From Bacillus mycoides (lineage in GTDB: Bacteria; Bacillota; Bacilli; Bacillales; Bacillaceae_G), in NCBI RefSeq assembly GCF_001757995.1, contig NZ_LXLV01000020.1, forward strand, positions 1 through 64,000: a stretch of 64,000 nt of DNA. The letters are read 5' to 3'. This document shows positions 28,916-38,749 of this stretch, piece by piece. Each line of letters opens with the position of its first letter. The stretch's first letter is position 1. The translations under genes were made by a program, and so were the position numbers. The notes under the pieces were generated by a model that was given only the letters and a program-made list of their open reading frames with translations, made no database searches and was not told where the DNA came from.

Positions 28916-30178
28916 ATGGCAAAGTGGAAGCGTGCAAATCCGAATGGAACGAGAGATTACTTATTCGAAGAATGTACGTTAATTGAAGAAGTGGAACAAA
29001 AATTAAGACGGACCTTTTTAGGTAGAGGTTATGAAGAAATAAGGACACCTACAATTGAATTTTACGATGTTTTTGCATTTCAAAATAGGCCGATAGATGA
29101 AGAAAAGATGTATAAATTTTTTGATGAAAAAGGGCGGATTATCGTTTTACGCCCAGATATGACAATTCCTTTAGCGAGAGTAATTGGAACGCAGAGATGG
29201 GACACTCCTCTTAAAGTGACATATAGTGGAAATGTATTTCGGGCAAATGAGTCGCTTTCTGGAAAATATAATGAAATGGTACAAAGTGGTATTGAAATTA
29301 TCGGGATTGATAATGTAAGAGCGGAAATTGAGTGTGTCATAAGCGTAATTCAAGCACTTCAAAAATTGAAGGTACAATCTTTTACAATTGAGATTGGGCA
29401 AGTACAGTTATATAAATGTATTGTAAAAAAACTCTCCATTCATGATGAAGAAGAGAAGTTACTTAGAACATATATTGAGAGTAAAAATTATGCCGGTCTC
29501 TCAAATTTTATCGAAGAAAAAAGATTAGATCGGTGTGATGAAACAGTAAGATTACTTGAGAAACTACCAAGGTTATTCGGGAGTTTAGATGTTATTGAGG
29601 AAGCAGAAAAACTCGCTTCAAGTAATGAAATGAAAATGGCCATTGCAAGAGTGAAAGAAATATATGAAACAATTGAACAGTTAGGATATGGCTCTTACAT
29701 ATCAATTGATTTAGGTATGGTTCAACATTTGGATTATTATACGGGTGTTATTTTCAAAGGGTATATATATGAAATTGGAGAAGAGATTGTTAGTGGCGGA
29801 AGGTATGATGAGTTAATTGGAAATTTTGGAGAGATGATGCCAGCAGTTGGGCTCGCGGTGCAAGTAAATCAAATAGTTAAGGCACTTCAAGAGCAGCAAG
29901 AACCATATAAACGAAAGAGAATAGATATTATGATTCATTATGAGTTAAATAGATTAGCAGAAGCGGAAAGGTTACGAAATTTACTTCAAAAGGACGGGAA
30001 GAATGCCCAGTTATCTTTATTCTCTAATTTAAACGATACTTTTCAATTTGCAAACAAGAATAAAATAATGACAGTGGTTGAGGCGAAGAGTGAGTCACTA
30101 GTGGAATATGTATGGAGAGAGAAATGGATCATCCAGAAAGAAGGGGAGGCTTCATGCGTAACATTCAAATTGCGTTAA
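28916..30178 (+). CDS. hisZ: HisZ, ATP phosphoribosyltransferase regulatory subunit
   Basis: A 420-residue HisRS-like paralog without tRNA-binding function. Class II synthetase core pieces are visible ([11 protein letters not shown], the motif 2-like [18 protein letters not shown], and [12 protein letters not shown]). It forms the octameric complex with short HisG and gives histidine feedback. ATG at 28916; an out-of-frame ATG at 28911 is closer to GGAAAGGTG. Overlaps hisG. Confidence 0.93.
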   Translation: MAKWKRANPNGTRDYLFEECTLIEEVEQKLRRTFLGRGYEEIRTPTIEFYDVFAFQNRPIDEEKMYKFFDEKGRIIVLRPDMTIPLARVIGTQRWDTPLKVTYSGNVFRANESLSGKYNEMVQSGIEIIGIDNVRAEIECVISVIQALQKLKVQSFTIEIGQVQLYKCIVKKLSIHDEEEKLLRTYIESKNYAGLSNFIEEKRLDRCDETVRLLEKLPRLFGSLDVIEEAEKLASSNEMKMAIARVKEIYETIEQLGYGSYISIDLGMVQHLDYYTGVIFKGYIYEIGEEIVSGGRYDELIGNFGEMMPAVGLAVQVNQIVKALQEQQEPYKRKRIDIMIHYELNRLAEAERLRNLLQKDGKNAQLSLFSNLNDTFQFANKNKIMTVVEAKSESLVEYVWREKWIIQKEGEASCVTFKLR

Positions 30179-30789
30179 CGAAAGGAAGATTAGAAAAGCA
30201 TGTTATTCCACTGTTTGAGAAAATTGGGATTGATTGTTCAGAGCTCAAAGATAAAGGAAGAAAACTTGTGTTTAAAAGTAAAAACACAAACATTTCATTT
30301 ATTTTAGTGAAAGCGGTAGATGTTGCTACTTATGTAGAACATGGCGTAGCTGATATTGGAGTCGTTGGAAAAGATATATTAATGGAATGTGAGAAAGATA
30401 TATATGAGATGGTGGATTTAGGAGTAGGCGTTTGTAAATTTTGTGTCGCTTCTATTCCTACGTATAATCCGAAGAGTTATCGAAAAAAACGAATTGCTAC
30501 GAAATATCCGCACATTACTTCTACATATTTTCATGATAAAGGGGAGGATGTAGAAATTATTAAAATAGAAGGATCTGTAGAGATTGCTCCACTTCTAGGG
30601 TTGGCAGATGCAATTGTGGATATTGTTGAAACAGGAAAAACATTACAAGAAAACGGATTAATTGTATTTGAGGAAATGTGCTCTATATCAGCTCGAATGA
30701 TTGTGAATAAGGCTGCATTGAAAACTAAAAAAGACGAAATATTCGGTATTATAAATATGATGGAACAAGAAATTTTGTCAGGGAAATAG
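30154..30789 (+). CDS. hisG: HisG, ATP phosphoribosyltransferase (short form)
   Basis: A 211-residue catalytic subunit, the short form that lacks the C-terminal regulatory domain and needs His[21 protein letters not shown] and the PRPP loop [20 protein letters not shown] are typical. ATG at 30154 follows GAAGGGGAGG; the start is inside hisZ by 25 bases. Confidence 0.95.
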   Translation: MRNIQIALTKGRLEKHVIPLFEKIGIDCSELKDKGRKLVFKSKNTNISFILVKAVDVATYVEHGVADIGVVGKDILMECEKDIYEMVDLGVGVCKFCVASIPTYNPKSYRKKRIATKYPHITSTYFHDKGEDVEIIKIEGSVEIAPLLGLADAIVDIVETGKTLQENGLIVFEEMCSISARMIVNKAALKTKKDEIFGIINMMEQEILSGK

Positions 30790-30800
30790 GGGGACTTTAA

Positions 30801-32090
30801 ATGGAGATAGTTTTTGAAGATTTCCAAGAGGCTTTATCGAAAATAAAATTGCTACGAGAAAGCGCTAATATAATAGAAGAAACTGTTCAAAGAAGTGTAA
30901 GCGAAATTGTTCAAAACGTAAGGGAGAGTAAAGATGAAGCTGTATCGTTCTATACAAAAAAGTTTGATGGTGTAGAGATAAAAGATTTTCGTGTAAGTGC
31001 AGAAGAAATAAAACAAGCAAGTAAGTTTGTAGAACAAGCTTTTTTAGAAGCGTTAGAAGAGGCAAAGAAAAACATTGTCTCGTATCACGAAAAGCAAACA
31101 AGACAATCTATGTTCGATTGCGTGAGTGAAGGGGTAATTAGAGGACAGCTCATTCGGCCGTTAGAAAATGTAGGTGTATATGTGCCGGGCGGGACAGCTT
31201 CGTATCCTTCATCAGTATTGATGAATGTATTGCCAGCAAAACTCGCAGGAGTGAAAAAAATTGTAATGGTAACACCGCCGAGGCAAGGAGGAATTGATCC
31301 GCATATTTTAGCTGCTGCAAGTCTTGCAGGTGTAGATGAAATTTATATGGCGGGTGGTGCTCAAGCAATTGCTGCTTTAGCATATGGAACGGAATCGATT
31401 CCTAAAGTAGATAAAGTAGTTGGACCTGGAAATTTGTATGTCGCTCTAGCGAAGCGAGAAGTATATGGGATAGTAAATATCGATATGATTGCTGGACCAT
31501 CAGAAATTGTAGTTATCGCAGATGAAACAGGTAATGCAAAATATATCGCTGCTGATTTATTATCACAAGCAGAGCATGACGTAAGAGCGACTGCAATTTG
31601 CATTACAACGAATATAGAGCTAGCAAAAGAAGTAGAAAGAGAGATAGAAAGACAGTTAGAGGCATTACCGAGAAGTGAAATCGCTCGTGAGTCAATAAAA
31701 AGAAATGGAGCAATTTTTATTGTTCCTTCTTTAGAAGAGGCGTTTCACTTATCAAACGAAATCGCTCCAGAACATTTAGAGTTACATATAAAAGATCCAA
31801 TGAATGCTCTAGCTTATGTGAAACATGCAGGATCTATCTTTCTTGGGGCATATGCACCTGAACCGCTCGGTGATTATTTGGCAGGACCGAATCACGTATT
31901 ACCGACAAGTGGAACGGCAAGATTTTTCTCCCCGCTGTCAGTCGATGATTTTGTGAAAAAATCAAGCTTTATTTCTTATACGGAGGAAGCGTTAAAAAAT
32001 GTACAACATCATATTGTAGAACTTGCAAATAAAGAAGGTTTACATGCGCACGCGAGAGCAATCCAAATGAGATTTGAGGAGGAAAAATAA
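30801..32090 (+). CDS. hisD: HisD, histidinol dehydrogenase
   Basis: A 429-residue zinc enzyme for the last two oxidations to histidine. [14 protein letters not shown], the SQAEHD zinc/catalytic block and APEHLELH are diagnostic. It follows hisG by 11 bases and overlaps hisB by one base. Confidence 0.96.
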   Translation: MEIVFEDFQEALSKIKLLRESANIIEETVQRSVSEIVQNVRESKDEAVSFYTKKFDGVEIKDFRVSAEEIKQASKFVEQAFLEALEEAKKNIVSYHEKQTRQSMFDCVSEGVIRGQLIRPLENVGVYVPGGTASYPSSVLMNVLPAKLAGVKKIVMVTPPRQGGIDPHILAAASLAGVDEIYMAGGAQAIAALAYGTESIPKVDKVVGPGNLYVALAKREVYGIVNIDMIAGPSEIVVIADETGNAKYIAADLLSQAEHDVRATAICITTNIELAKEVEREIERQLEALPRSEIARESIKRNGAIFIVPSLEEAFHLSNEIAPEHLELHIKDPMNALAYVKHAGSIFLGAYAPEPLGDYLAGPNHVLPTSGTARFFSPLSVDDFVKKSSFISYTEEALKNVQHHIVELANKEGLHAHARAIQMRFEEEK

Positions 32091-32674
32091 TGCGTGAATC
32101 CAGTCAAATACGTGAGACGACAGAAACAAAAATTAAATTAAGTTTGCAACTTGATGAAAATACGAATGTTTCTGTGCAAACGGGAGTTGGTTTCTTTGAT
32201 CATATGCTAACTTTATTTGCTAGGCATGGAAGATTCGGTTTGCAAGTTGAAGCTGAAGGTGATGTATTCGTTGATGCACATCACACGGTTGAAGATGTTG
32301 GAATTGTACTCGGAAATTGTTTGAAAGAAGCATTGCAAAATAAAGAGGGTATTAATAGGTATGGATCGGCATATGTACCAATGGATGAGTCTTTAGGATT
32401 TGTCGCAATTGATATAAGCGGGCGCTCATATATTGTGTTTCAAGGTGAATTAACAAATCCGAAGCTTGGAGATTTTGACACAGAATTAACGGAAGAATTT
32501 TTTAGAGCAGTTGCTCATGCTGCAAATATTACATTACATGCTCGCATTCTATACGGAAGCAATACACATCACAAAATTGAAGCTTTATTTAAAGCGTTCG
32601 GTCGAGCGCTTAGAGAGGCAGTCGATAAAAATGCCAACATTAATGGTGTAAATTCAACGAAAGGGATGTTGTAA
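32090..32674 (+). CDS. hisB: HisB, imidazoleglycerol-phosphate dehydratase
   Basis: A 194-residue monofunctional dehydratase with the metal motifs [13 protein letters not shown] and [14 protein letters not shown], and a second H-x-x-x-x-x-x-HHKIE set. It lacks the phosphatase domain fused in enteric HisB, so HisJ supplies that step. Confidence 0.96.
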   Translation: MRESSQIRETTETKIKLSLQLDENTNVSVQTGVGFFDHMLTLFARHGRFGLQVEAEGDVFVDAHHTVEDVGIVLGNCLKEALQNKEGINRYGSAYVPMDESLGFVAIDISGRSYIVFQGELTNPKLGDFDTELTEEFFRAVAHAANITLHARILYGSNTHHKIEALFKAFGRALREAVDKNANINGVNSTKGML

Positions 32675-33304
32675 TTGATTGCAATTATAGATTATGGAAT
32701 GGGAAATATTCGCAGTGTGGAACAGGCATTAAAATATATTGGAGCAGAGTACATCATAACGGATCATAAAGAGGAAATATTGAGAAGTGATGGGATTATT
32801 TTACCAGGAGTAGGCACATTTCCGAAAGCGATGGACGTTTTAGAAGAAAAAAATTTAGTATGTGTGCTAAAAGAAGTTGGGAGCTCAGGAAAACCGCTTC
32901 TAGGCATTTGCTTAGGAATGCAGCTTTTATTTGAAAAAAGTGAGGAACTACAAAATTGTAACGGATTAAATTTATTGCCAGGTGTCATTCGAAAGTTAAA
33001 AGTTCCTTATAAAATTCCACATATGGGGTGGAATGAATTAAAAAAAGAAGGAGAAATATTGCTTTGGAATGGAGTAGAGGACGGTTCTTTCGTATATTAT
33101 GTCCACTCTTATTATGCAGATTGTCCGAATGAAATTGTGTATGGGTCAAGTGAATATGGAGTGAAAGTACCTGGTTTTGTAGCAAAAGGAAATATATTTG
33201 GCGCACAGTTTCATCCTGAAAAAAGTGGTGAAATTGGAATGCAAATGTTAAAAAATTTCAAAGGGGTGGTAGAAGCATGGAAATCTTCCCAGCTATCGAT
33301 GTAA
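32675..33304 (+). CDS. hisH: HisH, IGP synthase glutaminase subunit
   Basis: A 209-residue class I amidotransferase. The nucleophile is in [12 protein letters not shown], and [10 protein letters not shown] holds the His-Glu pair. TTG start directly after hisB; partner HisF is two genes on. The end overlaps hisA by 28 bases. Confidence 0.95.
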   Translation: MIAIIDYGMGNIRSVEQALKYIGAEYIITDHKEEILRSDGIILPGVGTFPKAMDVLEEKNLVCVLKEVGSSGKPLLGICLGMQLLFEKSEELQNCNGLNLLPGVIRKLKVPYKIPHMGWNELKKEGEILLWNGVEDGSFVYYVHSYYADCPNEIVYGSSEYGVKVPGFVAKGNIFGAQFHPEKSGEIGMQMLKNFKGVVEAWKSSQLSM

Positions 33305-33996
33305 AAGAAGGGCGATGCGTAAGGCTGTATCAAGGAGAGTTTAGTAAAGAAACGGTGATGAATGAAGACCCAGTCGCACAAGCAATCATATTTGAAAAAA
33401 TTGGATCGAAAATACTACACGTTGTTGATTTAGATGGAGCAATTGCTGGGGAGTCAGTAAATTTACCTGTCATTGAAAAAATATGCAAGGCGGTACGTAT
33501 TCCGGTGCAAGTTGGAGGAGGAGTTCGGTCACTCGCGGCAGTGGAGAAGTTGTTGTCAGTAGGTGTAGAAAAAGTGATATTAGGAACGGCTGCTCTTTAC
33601 GATAAATCATTTTTAGAAGACGCGGTTCGTCTATATAAGGAGAAAATCATAGTTGGAATTGATGCGAAAAATGGTTTCGTAGCAACAAGGGGCTGGTTAG
33701 ATGTATCTGAAATTTCGTACATCGATTTAGCGAAGCAAATGGAAAGTTTAGGTGTTCAAACGATTGTGTTTACGGACATTTCAAAAGATGGGACACTTGC
33801 AGGACCAAATTTTGAGCAATTAGAGTTACTGCAAAAAAGCGTGGGCATTCGTGTGATTGCATCTGGAGGTGTCGCATCTATTCAAGATGTGGAAAGATTA
33901 AACGATATGAATATATATGGTGTCATAATTGGAAAGGCACTTTACGAGAAAACAATTGATTTAGAAGAAGTGTTACAGGTAACAAAACTATGTTAG
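33277..33996 (+). CDS. hisA: HisA, ProFAR isomerase
   Basis: A 239-residue (beta-alpha)8 barrel starting [20 protein letters not shown], with the second catalytic Asp in [15 protein letters not shown] and phosphate loops VGGGVRS and ASGGVAS. It overlaps hisH and hisF. Confidence 0.96.
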   Translation: MEIFPAIDVKEGRCVRLYQGEFSKETVMNEDPVAQAIIFEKIGSKILHVVDLDGAIAGESVNLPVIEKICKAVRIPVQVGGGVRSLAAVEKLLSVGVEKVILGTAALYDKSFLEDAVRLYKEKIIVGIDAKNGFVATRGWLDVSEISYIDLAKQMESLGVQTIVFTDISKDGTLAGPNFEQLELLQKSVGIRVIASGGVASIQDVERLNDMNIYGVIIGKALYEKTIDLEEVLQVTKLC

Positions 33997-34748
33997 CGAA
34001 ACGAATTATTCCATGTCTAGATGTGAAAGAAGGGCGGGTAGTAAAGGGTGTGAATTTTATAGGGTTACAAGACGTCGGTGATCCTGTTGAAATAGCTGCT
34101 TTATATAATGATGCGGGAGCAGATGAAATTGTATTTTTAGACATTACTGCGACACATGAAGGGCGAAAAACGATTATAGATGTTGTAGAAAAAACAGCTT
34201 CAAAAGTATTTATTCCTCTTACAGTTGGCGGGGGGATTTCAAGTGTGAGAGATATGTACAATTTACTAAGAGCTGGAGCAGATAAAGTTTCAATAAATTC
34301 AGCGGCAGTAAGAAATCCAAAGTTAATCGAGGAAGGTGCAGAACATTTTGGCTCACAATGTATTGTTGTAGCAATTGATGCTAGAAAAGTAGAGGAAGAT
34401 AAATGGAATGTATACGTGAACGGCGGAAGAGTCGATACAGGGATGGATGCAATCGAATGGGCGAAGCGCGTTGCCCAGCTAGGGGCAGGAGAAATTTTAC
34501 TGACGAGTATGGATGCAGATGGAACAAAAAATGGATATGATCTTCGGTTAACAGAAGCAATTTCAAAAAGTGTTTCCGTCCCAGTCATCGCATCTGGAGG
34601 ATGTGGTCATGCGGATCACATTATAGAAGTCTTTCAAAAGACAACTGTTGACGCAGCGTTAGCAGCATCAATCTTTCATTATGGCGAGGCAACTGTACAG
34701 GGTGTGAAGAGGAAATTAAGAGAAGCAAACGTTGAGGTGCGGTTATGA
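33990..34748 (+). CDS. hisF: HisF, IGP synthase cyclase subunit
   Basis: A 252-residue (beta-alpha)8 barrel. Catalytic Asp residues are in [15 protein letters not shown] and [14 protein letters not shown]. It uses ammonia from HisH to form imidazole glycerol phosphate and AICAR. Confidence 0.96.
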   Translation: MLAKRIIPCLDVKEGRVVKGVNFIGLQDVGDPVEIAALYNDAGADEIVFLDITATHEGRKTIIDVVEKTASKVFIPLTVGGGISSVRDMYNLLRAGADKVSINSAAVRNPKLIEEGAEHFGSQCIVVAIDARKVEEDKWNVYVNGGRVDTGMDAIEWAKRVAQLGAGEILLTSMDADGTKNGYDLRLTEAISKSVSVPVIASGGCGHADHIIEVFQKTTVDAALAASIFHYGEATVQGVKRKLREANVEVRL

Positions 34749-35050
34749 AACCTAATTTTTCAAAAGGGTTGATACCAGCTGTTGTTATCGAGAAAGATAC
34801 GAAAGAAGTTTTAATGCTAGCTTATATGAATAAAGAAGCGTATGAAAAGACGTTGGAAACGAAAAGAACATGGTTTTATTCCCGCTCGAGACAATCGTTA
34901 TGGAATAAAGGAGAAACATCAGGTAATGTCCAATATGTTCAGTCACTTTATTTAGACTGTGATCAAGATTCAATCGTTGTTGTCGTAAAGCAAATAGGGC
35001 CTGCTTGTCATACGGGAGAAAAAACGTGTTTTCACTATAAAATTATATAG
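34745..35050 (+). CDS. hisI: HisI, phosphoribosyl-AMP cyclohydrolase (stand-alone)
   Basis: A 101-residue enzyme with [16 protein letters not shown] and the metal residues DCDQDS and C-x6-C in [10 protein letters not shown]. In B. subtilis this domain is fused to HisE; here the two are separate genes 10 bases apart. Confidence 0.95.
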   Translation: MKPNFSKGLIPAVVIEKDTKEVLMLAYMNKEAYEKTLETKRTWFYSRSRQSLWNKGETSGNVQYVQSLYLDCDQDSIVVVVKQIGPACHTGEKTCFHYKII

Positions 35051-35060
35051 GGGGATACAT

Positions 35061-35384
35061 ATGGAAGATATTCTTAAGTTATTATTTGAAACAATTGAAG
35101 AACGAAAGAAAAATCCACTCTCTGAATCATATACGAATTATTTATTTTCAAAAGGTGAAGATAAAATTTTAAAGAAAATTGGTGAGGAGTGCACCGAAGT
35201 AATTATCGCGTCTAAAAATAATGATAAAGAAGAACTAGTAAAAGAAATGGTTGATGTGTTCTATCACTGTTTTGTTCTATTAGCTGAAAAAAATATTTCA
35301 TTAGAAGATGTCATGCAAGAAGTGAAAGAAAGAAATGGAAAGCTTTCGAGAGTAGGAGATCGAAAAGAAATAGATACATTATAA
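35061..35384 (+). CDS. hisE: HisE, phosphoribosyl-ATP pyrophosphatase
   Basis: A 107-residue all-helical MazG-like enzyme with [16 protein letters not shown] and [13 protein letters not shown] metal-binding motifs. It acts just before HisI. AGGGGGATAC ribosome site. Confidence 0.95.
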   Translation: MEDILKLLFETIEERKKNPLSESYTNYLFSKGEDKILKKIGEECTEVIIASKNNDKEELVKEMVDVFYHCFVLLAEKNISLEDVMQEVKERNGKLSRVGDRKEIDTL

Positions 35385-35397
35385 GGAGGGAATATGG

Positions 35398-36417
35398 ATG
35401 AAAGTGGACTATCACCTTCATTTAGAAGAAGGGCCTTATTCAATAGGCTGGCTTGCTAAAATAAATGATGCACTACAATATTATGAACCGCTTAAAGAAA
35501 AAAAACATTCTATGGAATGGCTTATGAAAACACAAGGACGTTTGCAAAAACGTGTAAAGGAAGGGCCGTTTACACAGCAGTGGATTGATTTATATTTAGA
35601 AGAAGCTTTACGAAAAGGAATAAAAGAAGTGGGAATTGTTGATCATTTATATCGTTTTCATGAGGCGAAAGGATATTATGAAAAATATGTAGATATTAGT
35701 GATTCACAGCTTGGTCGTATACAGAAGGAGTGGTTAGACCAAGTAAGAGTAACTTCAATATATGATTTTACAAAGGCAATTGAAGAGGCGAAAGAACGAT
35801 GGAGTAAAAGAGGCGTCACACTTAAACTTGGAATTGAAGCGGATTATTTTATTGGCGGTGAACAAGAGTTAAAAGGCTTACTAGCTTTAGGAGACTTTGA
35901 TTATGTAATCGGTTCGGTCCATTTTATAGATGGATGGGGATTTGATAATCCAGATACGAAAGAGTATTTTGATACGCATGAGTTACATACTTTATATCAT
36001 ACGTTTTTCGCTACAGTTGAAAGTGCTGTTCGTTCTGAGCTCTTTGATATAATAGCTCATCTTGATAACATAAAAGTATTTAATTATCGATTAGATGAGA
36101 ATGAACAGCTTTCTTATTATAAGGAAATTGCGCGCGCGTTAGTGGAAACAAATACCGCAACAGAAATAAATGCGGGATTGTACTATCGCTATCCTGTGCG
36201 CGAAATGTGTCCAAGTCCGCTTTATTTACAAGTATTAGCTAAGTATGGAGTTCCGATTACTCTCTCCTCAGATGCTCATTATCCGAATGATTTAGGAAAA
36301 TATGTGGAAGAAAATATAAAGACATTACGCAATCATGATATTTCTCACATAGCTACATTTACGAAACGAGTAAGAACGATGAGATTGCTTGAAGAAGAAG
36401 TAACAATTTCAAAATAA
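35398..36417 (+). CDS. hisJ: HisJ-type histidinol-phosphate phosphatase (PHP family)
   Basis: A 339-residue PHP-domain phosphatase. Metal residues lie in VDYHLHLEEG, GIVDHLYRFHE, GSVHFIDGWGFD, IIAHLDNIK and LSSDAHYP. It supplies the dephosphorylation missing from HisB. It is longer than the ~268-residue B. subtilis HisJ, with extra sequence between the first two metal motifs (about 10-75). Last gene of the his operon. No clear terminator follows. Confidence 0.88.
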   Translation: MKVDYHLHLEEGPYSIGWLAKINDALQYYEPLKEKKHSMEWLMKTQGRLQKRVKEGPFTQQWIDLYLEEALRKGIKEVGIVDHLYRFHEAKGYYEKYVDISDSQLGRIQKEWLDQVRVTSIYDFTKAIEEAKERWSKRGVTLKLGIEADYFIGGEQELKGLLALGDFDYVIGSVHFIDGWGFDNPDTKEYFDTHELHTLYHTFFATVESAVRSELFDIIAHLDNIKVFNYRLDENEQLSYYKEIARALVETNTATEINAGLYYRYPVREMCPSPLYLQVLAKYGVPITLSSDAHYPNDLGKYVEENIKTLRNHDISHIATFTKRVRTMRLLEEEVTISK

Positions 36418-36485
36418 AACACGATTTTTTGATGAAAACCACCCTTTTTGCTCAAAATAAGAAAGAATGAAAAGGAGGGTGGAAA

Positions 36486-36650
36486 ATGGCGAAACAACAA
36501 AATAAACAAAAGGTACAAGCGGCAGATCAGGCTTATACTTCTGAAACGAATAATACAGCTAACTCAGTTATCGAGGAACAAATTAGCGACACAGTTGCAG
36601 AAGGAACAATCGATGCAAAGCTTGGGCAAGAATCGCAAGAGAAAGCGTAA
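36486..36650 (+). CDS. Small acidic protein, 54 residues, unknown
   Basis: ATG at 36486 follows GAAAAGGAGGGTGGAAA. The product begins MAKQQNKQKVQAADQAYTSE and ends LGQESQEKA; Gln/Ala/Thr rich, no membrane segment. Small spore-like composition but no family recognised. Ends in a terminator hairpin. Confidence 0.65.
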   Translation: MAKQQNKQKVQAADQAYTSETNNTANSVIEEQISDTVAEGTIDAKLGQESQEKA

Positions 36651-36682
36651 GAAGAGGGGAGAGATGAATCTCCTCTTTTCTT
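36650..36682 (+). terminator. Terminator of the 54-residue gene
   Basis: AGAGGGGAGA pairs with TCTCCTCTTTT (about 36653-36679) around GATGAA, followed by CTTATG. Confidence 0.6.
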
Positions 36683-36797
36683 ATGGGTAAAAAGTGTCGA
36701 TTTTCAAAACTATAATCAAATTCCTTGGTTTTTATATGTGGATTTCTTACAATGAAATATAAGAGATATCTTATTTTGTATAGAAGAGGTGTTAGTA

Positions 36798-37769
36798 GTG
36801 GCGAAAATATTAGTTGCAGGAAAAATCCCAGAAATTGGATTAGAACTATTAAAGGATCATGATGTAGAAATGTACGATAAAGAAGAGTTAATTTCTTTAG
36901 ATGAATTAACAGAGCGTGTGAAAGATAAAGATGCATTGTTAAGCTTACTTTCTACAAAGGTGACGAAAGAAGTTATTGATGCGGCACCTCATTTAAAGAT
37001 TGTTGCAAACTACGGTGCTGGTTACGACAATATTGATTTCACGTATGCAGGAGAAAAAGGAATTGCAGTATCGAATACACCAAAAGTATCAACTGAAGCG
37101 ACAGCAGAATTAACATTTGCACTTCTTTTAGCAGCGGCACGTAGAATTCCTGAAGGGGATACGTTATGTCGTACAACTGGATTTAACGGATGGGCACCAT
37201 TATTTTTCTTGGGCCGCGAAGTACACGGTAAGACAATTGGAATTATTGGCCTTGGAGAAATTGGGAAGGCAGTTGCAAAGCGTGCGAAAGCATTTGGAAT
37301 GGATATTTTATATACAGGTCCAAATCGTAAGCCTGAATCTGAAAATGAACTGGGAGCAACATATGTAACATTGGAAGAATTATTACAAACAGCCGACTTT
37401 ATTACAATTAACTGTGCTTATTATCCGAAATTACATCATATGATCGATGAAGAACAGTTTGAAATGATGAAGAAAACAGCATATATTGTAAATGCTTCAC
37501 GTGGACCAATTATGAATGAAGCGGCACTCGCTCATGCATTAAAAACGAATGAAATTGAAGGAGCTGCTCTTGACGTATTTGAATTTGAACCAAAAATTAC
37601 AGAAGAGCTAAAAGGGTTGAAGAATGTTGTGCTTGCTCCTCACGTAGGAAATGCAACATTCGAAACGCGTGATGCAATGGCTGAAATGGCAGTTAGAAAT
37701 ATTCTAGCTGTATTAAATGGTGAAGAACCTGTAACACCTGTAAATCAAAAAGTATTAGCTGCAAAATAA
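36798..37769 (+). CDS. D-isomer-specific 2-hydroxyacid dehydrogenase
   Basis: A 323-residue NAD(P)-dependent dehydrogenase. The Rossmann motif is GIIGLGEIGKAVAKRAKAFG, and catalytic Arg, Glu and His lie in NASRGPIMNE, DVFEFEP and APHVGNAT. Related to glyoxylate/hydroxypyruvate reductases; the substrate is not known. GTG at 36798 is chosen because AGAAGAGGTG precedes it by 6 bases. The stop codon overlaps the flank of a bcr1-like repeat. Confidence 0.85.
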   Translation: MAKILVAGKIPEIGLELLKDHDVEMYDKEELISLDELTERVKDKDALLSLLSTKVTKEVIDAAPHLKIVANYGAGYDNIDFTYAGEKGIAVSNTPKVSTEATAELTFALLLAAARRIPEGDTLCRTTGFNGWAPLFFLGREVHGKTIGIIGLGEIGKAVAKRAKAFGMDILYTGPNRKPESENELGATYVTLEELLQTADFITINCAYYPKLHHMIDEEQFEMMKKTAYIVNASRGPIMNEAALAHALKTNEIEGAALDVFEFEPKITEELKGLKNVVLAPHVGNATFETRDAMAEMAVRNILAVLNGEEPVTPVNQKVLAAK

Positions 37770-37840
37770 AGTGAAACTTTAATCAGTGGAGGGGCATCCT
37801 CTACTGATTAGTAGCCCTCGCCAACCGGGCTACGCGTAAA
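37766..37840 (-). repeat. Short bcr1-like repeat, inverted
   Basis: In the minus direction it reads CTATTTACGCGTAGCCC...GAGGGCTACTAATCAGTAGAGG...CCTCCACTGATTAAAGTTTCAC then TTTAT. The ends match the element at 7724-7866 but the central ~65 bases with the GACTCCCACC hairpin are missing. ATAAA (37766-37770) and GTAAA (37836-37840) are the flanking five-base near repeats. Confidence 0.65.
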
Positions 37841-37851
37841 TAGCGAGATAA

Positions 37852-37886
37852 AAAGAAACCTTCCAATTTCGGAAGGTTTCTTTTAT
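37852..37886. terminator. Bidirectional terminator
   Basis: AAAGAAACCTTCC (37852-37864) pairs with GGAAGGTTTCTTT (37871-37883). It separates the dehydrogenase and pssA. Confidence 0.85.
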
Positions 37887-38584
37887 TTTTCTTTATTTGC
37901 TTTTTTAGAAGGTCTTTGTCTAAGGAATTGAGATAGCATATACAAAATATATAGTGGAATGGCAATGAATAAGAAAACAGAAAAATTACCAAAACCTGTT
38001 TGGTACATTGTGATAATACTTCCAACTAAAAATAGTGTAATAATTATGCTATATCGTGGAATTGGTACATCTTTTAAACTTGGGATACGAATGCGGCTCA
38101 CCATTAAAAATGCGAACGTTACAAATACTGTAATAAGAACGATTTTTGGAATGGTATTTGAAAATAATGTTAGGAAAGCGACAAGCCCTCCTGCTGCAGT
38201 AATCGGAACTCCAGTGAAATATTTCATAGAAGTAGAAGATGGTGTTACATTAAATCGTGCTAAGCGATATGCTCCGAACAGTGGGAATAATCCCGCTATG
38301 TATAGTCCAATGATTCCGTAGTTGGAAAAAGATGTGTAATACATTAAAACAGCAGGTGCTGCGCCAAATGTTACAACATCTGCGAGTGAATCAAGCTCTT
38401 TTCCCATTTGTGAATCAACGCGTAATAAACGAGCAACACGACCATCAAGACTATCTAACATCATCCCGATAAGTACTAAAATAGCAGCTGATTTATAATA
38501 TCCTAAAGATGCATAGCCGATTGACAAGAATCCGCTATATAAATTTCCGAGCGTAAATAAGTTTGGAATAGCTGCTCTATACAA
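37883..38584 (-). CDS. pssA: PssA, CDP-diacylglycerol-serine O-phosphatidyltransferase
   Basis: A 233-residue membrane enzyme of the CDP-alcohol phosphatidyltransferase family. The signature D-G-x2-A-R-x8-G-x3-D-x3-D is seen as LDGRVARLLRVDSQMGKELD followed by SLAD. It makes phosphatidylserine, the precursor of phosphatidylethanolamine. TTG start at 38584 follows AAGGGATC. The psd gene is not adjacent. Confidence 0.92.
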   Translation of the reverse strand: MYRAAIPNLFTLGNLYSGFLSIGYASLGYYKSAAILVLIGMMLDSLDGRVARLLRVDSQMGKELDSLADVVTFGAAPAVLMYYTSFSNYGIIGLYIAGLFPLFGAYRLARFNVTPSSTSMKYFTGVPITAAGGLVAFLTLFSNTIPKIVLITVFVTFAFLMVSRIRIPSLKDVPIPRYSIIITLFLVGSIITMYQTGFGNFSVFLFIAIPLYILYMLSQFLRQRPSKKANKEK

Positions 38585-38712
38585 AATCTGATCCCTTGCT
38601 TTCTGTTATAAATTCTTAATTAGTGTACGAAAGTTTACTTATTTTATCATACCATAAATTTCTTTCTCATACGAAAGAAATTCCCAATTTGTGAAAGATT
38701 TGAAGTGTAAGT

Positions 38713-38748
38713 AAAAAAGAAGCAACTTTTCGCAAAGTTGCTTCCTGC
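38713..38748 (-). terminator. Terminator of the ltaS-like gene
   Basis: GAAGCAACTTT and AAAGTTGCTTC (38719-38744) form an 11-bp stem followed on the minus strand by TTTTTTAC. Confidence 0.85.
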
Positions 38749-38749
38749 A

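Noticed and set aside
33923-34588. Long minus-strand open frame (221 codons) opposite hisF
   Set aside because: It lies wholly antisense to hisA/hisF, has no ribosome site and its translation is Ser/Thr/Pro-rich shadow sequence; hisF is unambiguous.
36448-36690. Plus-strand frame of 80 codons rich in Lys/Arg
   Set aside because: It overlaps the 54-residue gene at 36486 in another frame; only that gene has an AGGAGGG site at the right distance.
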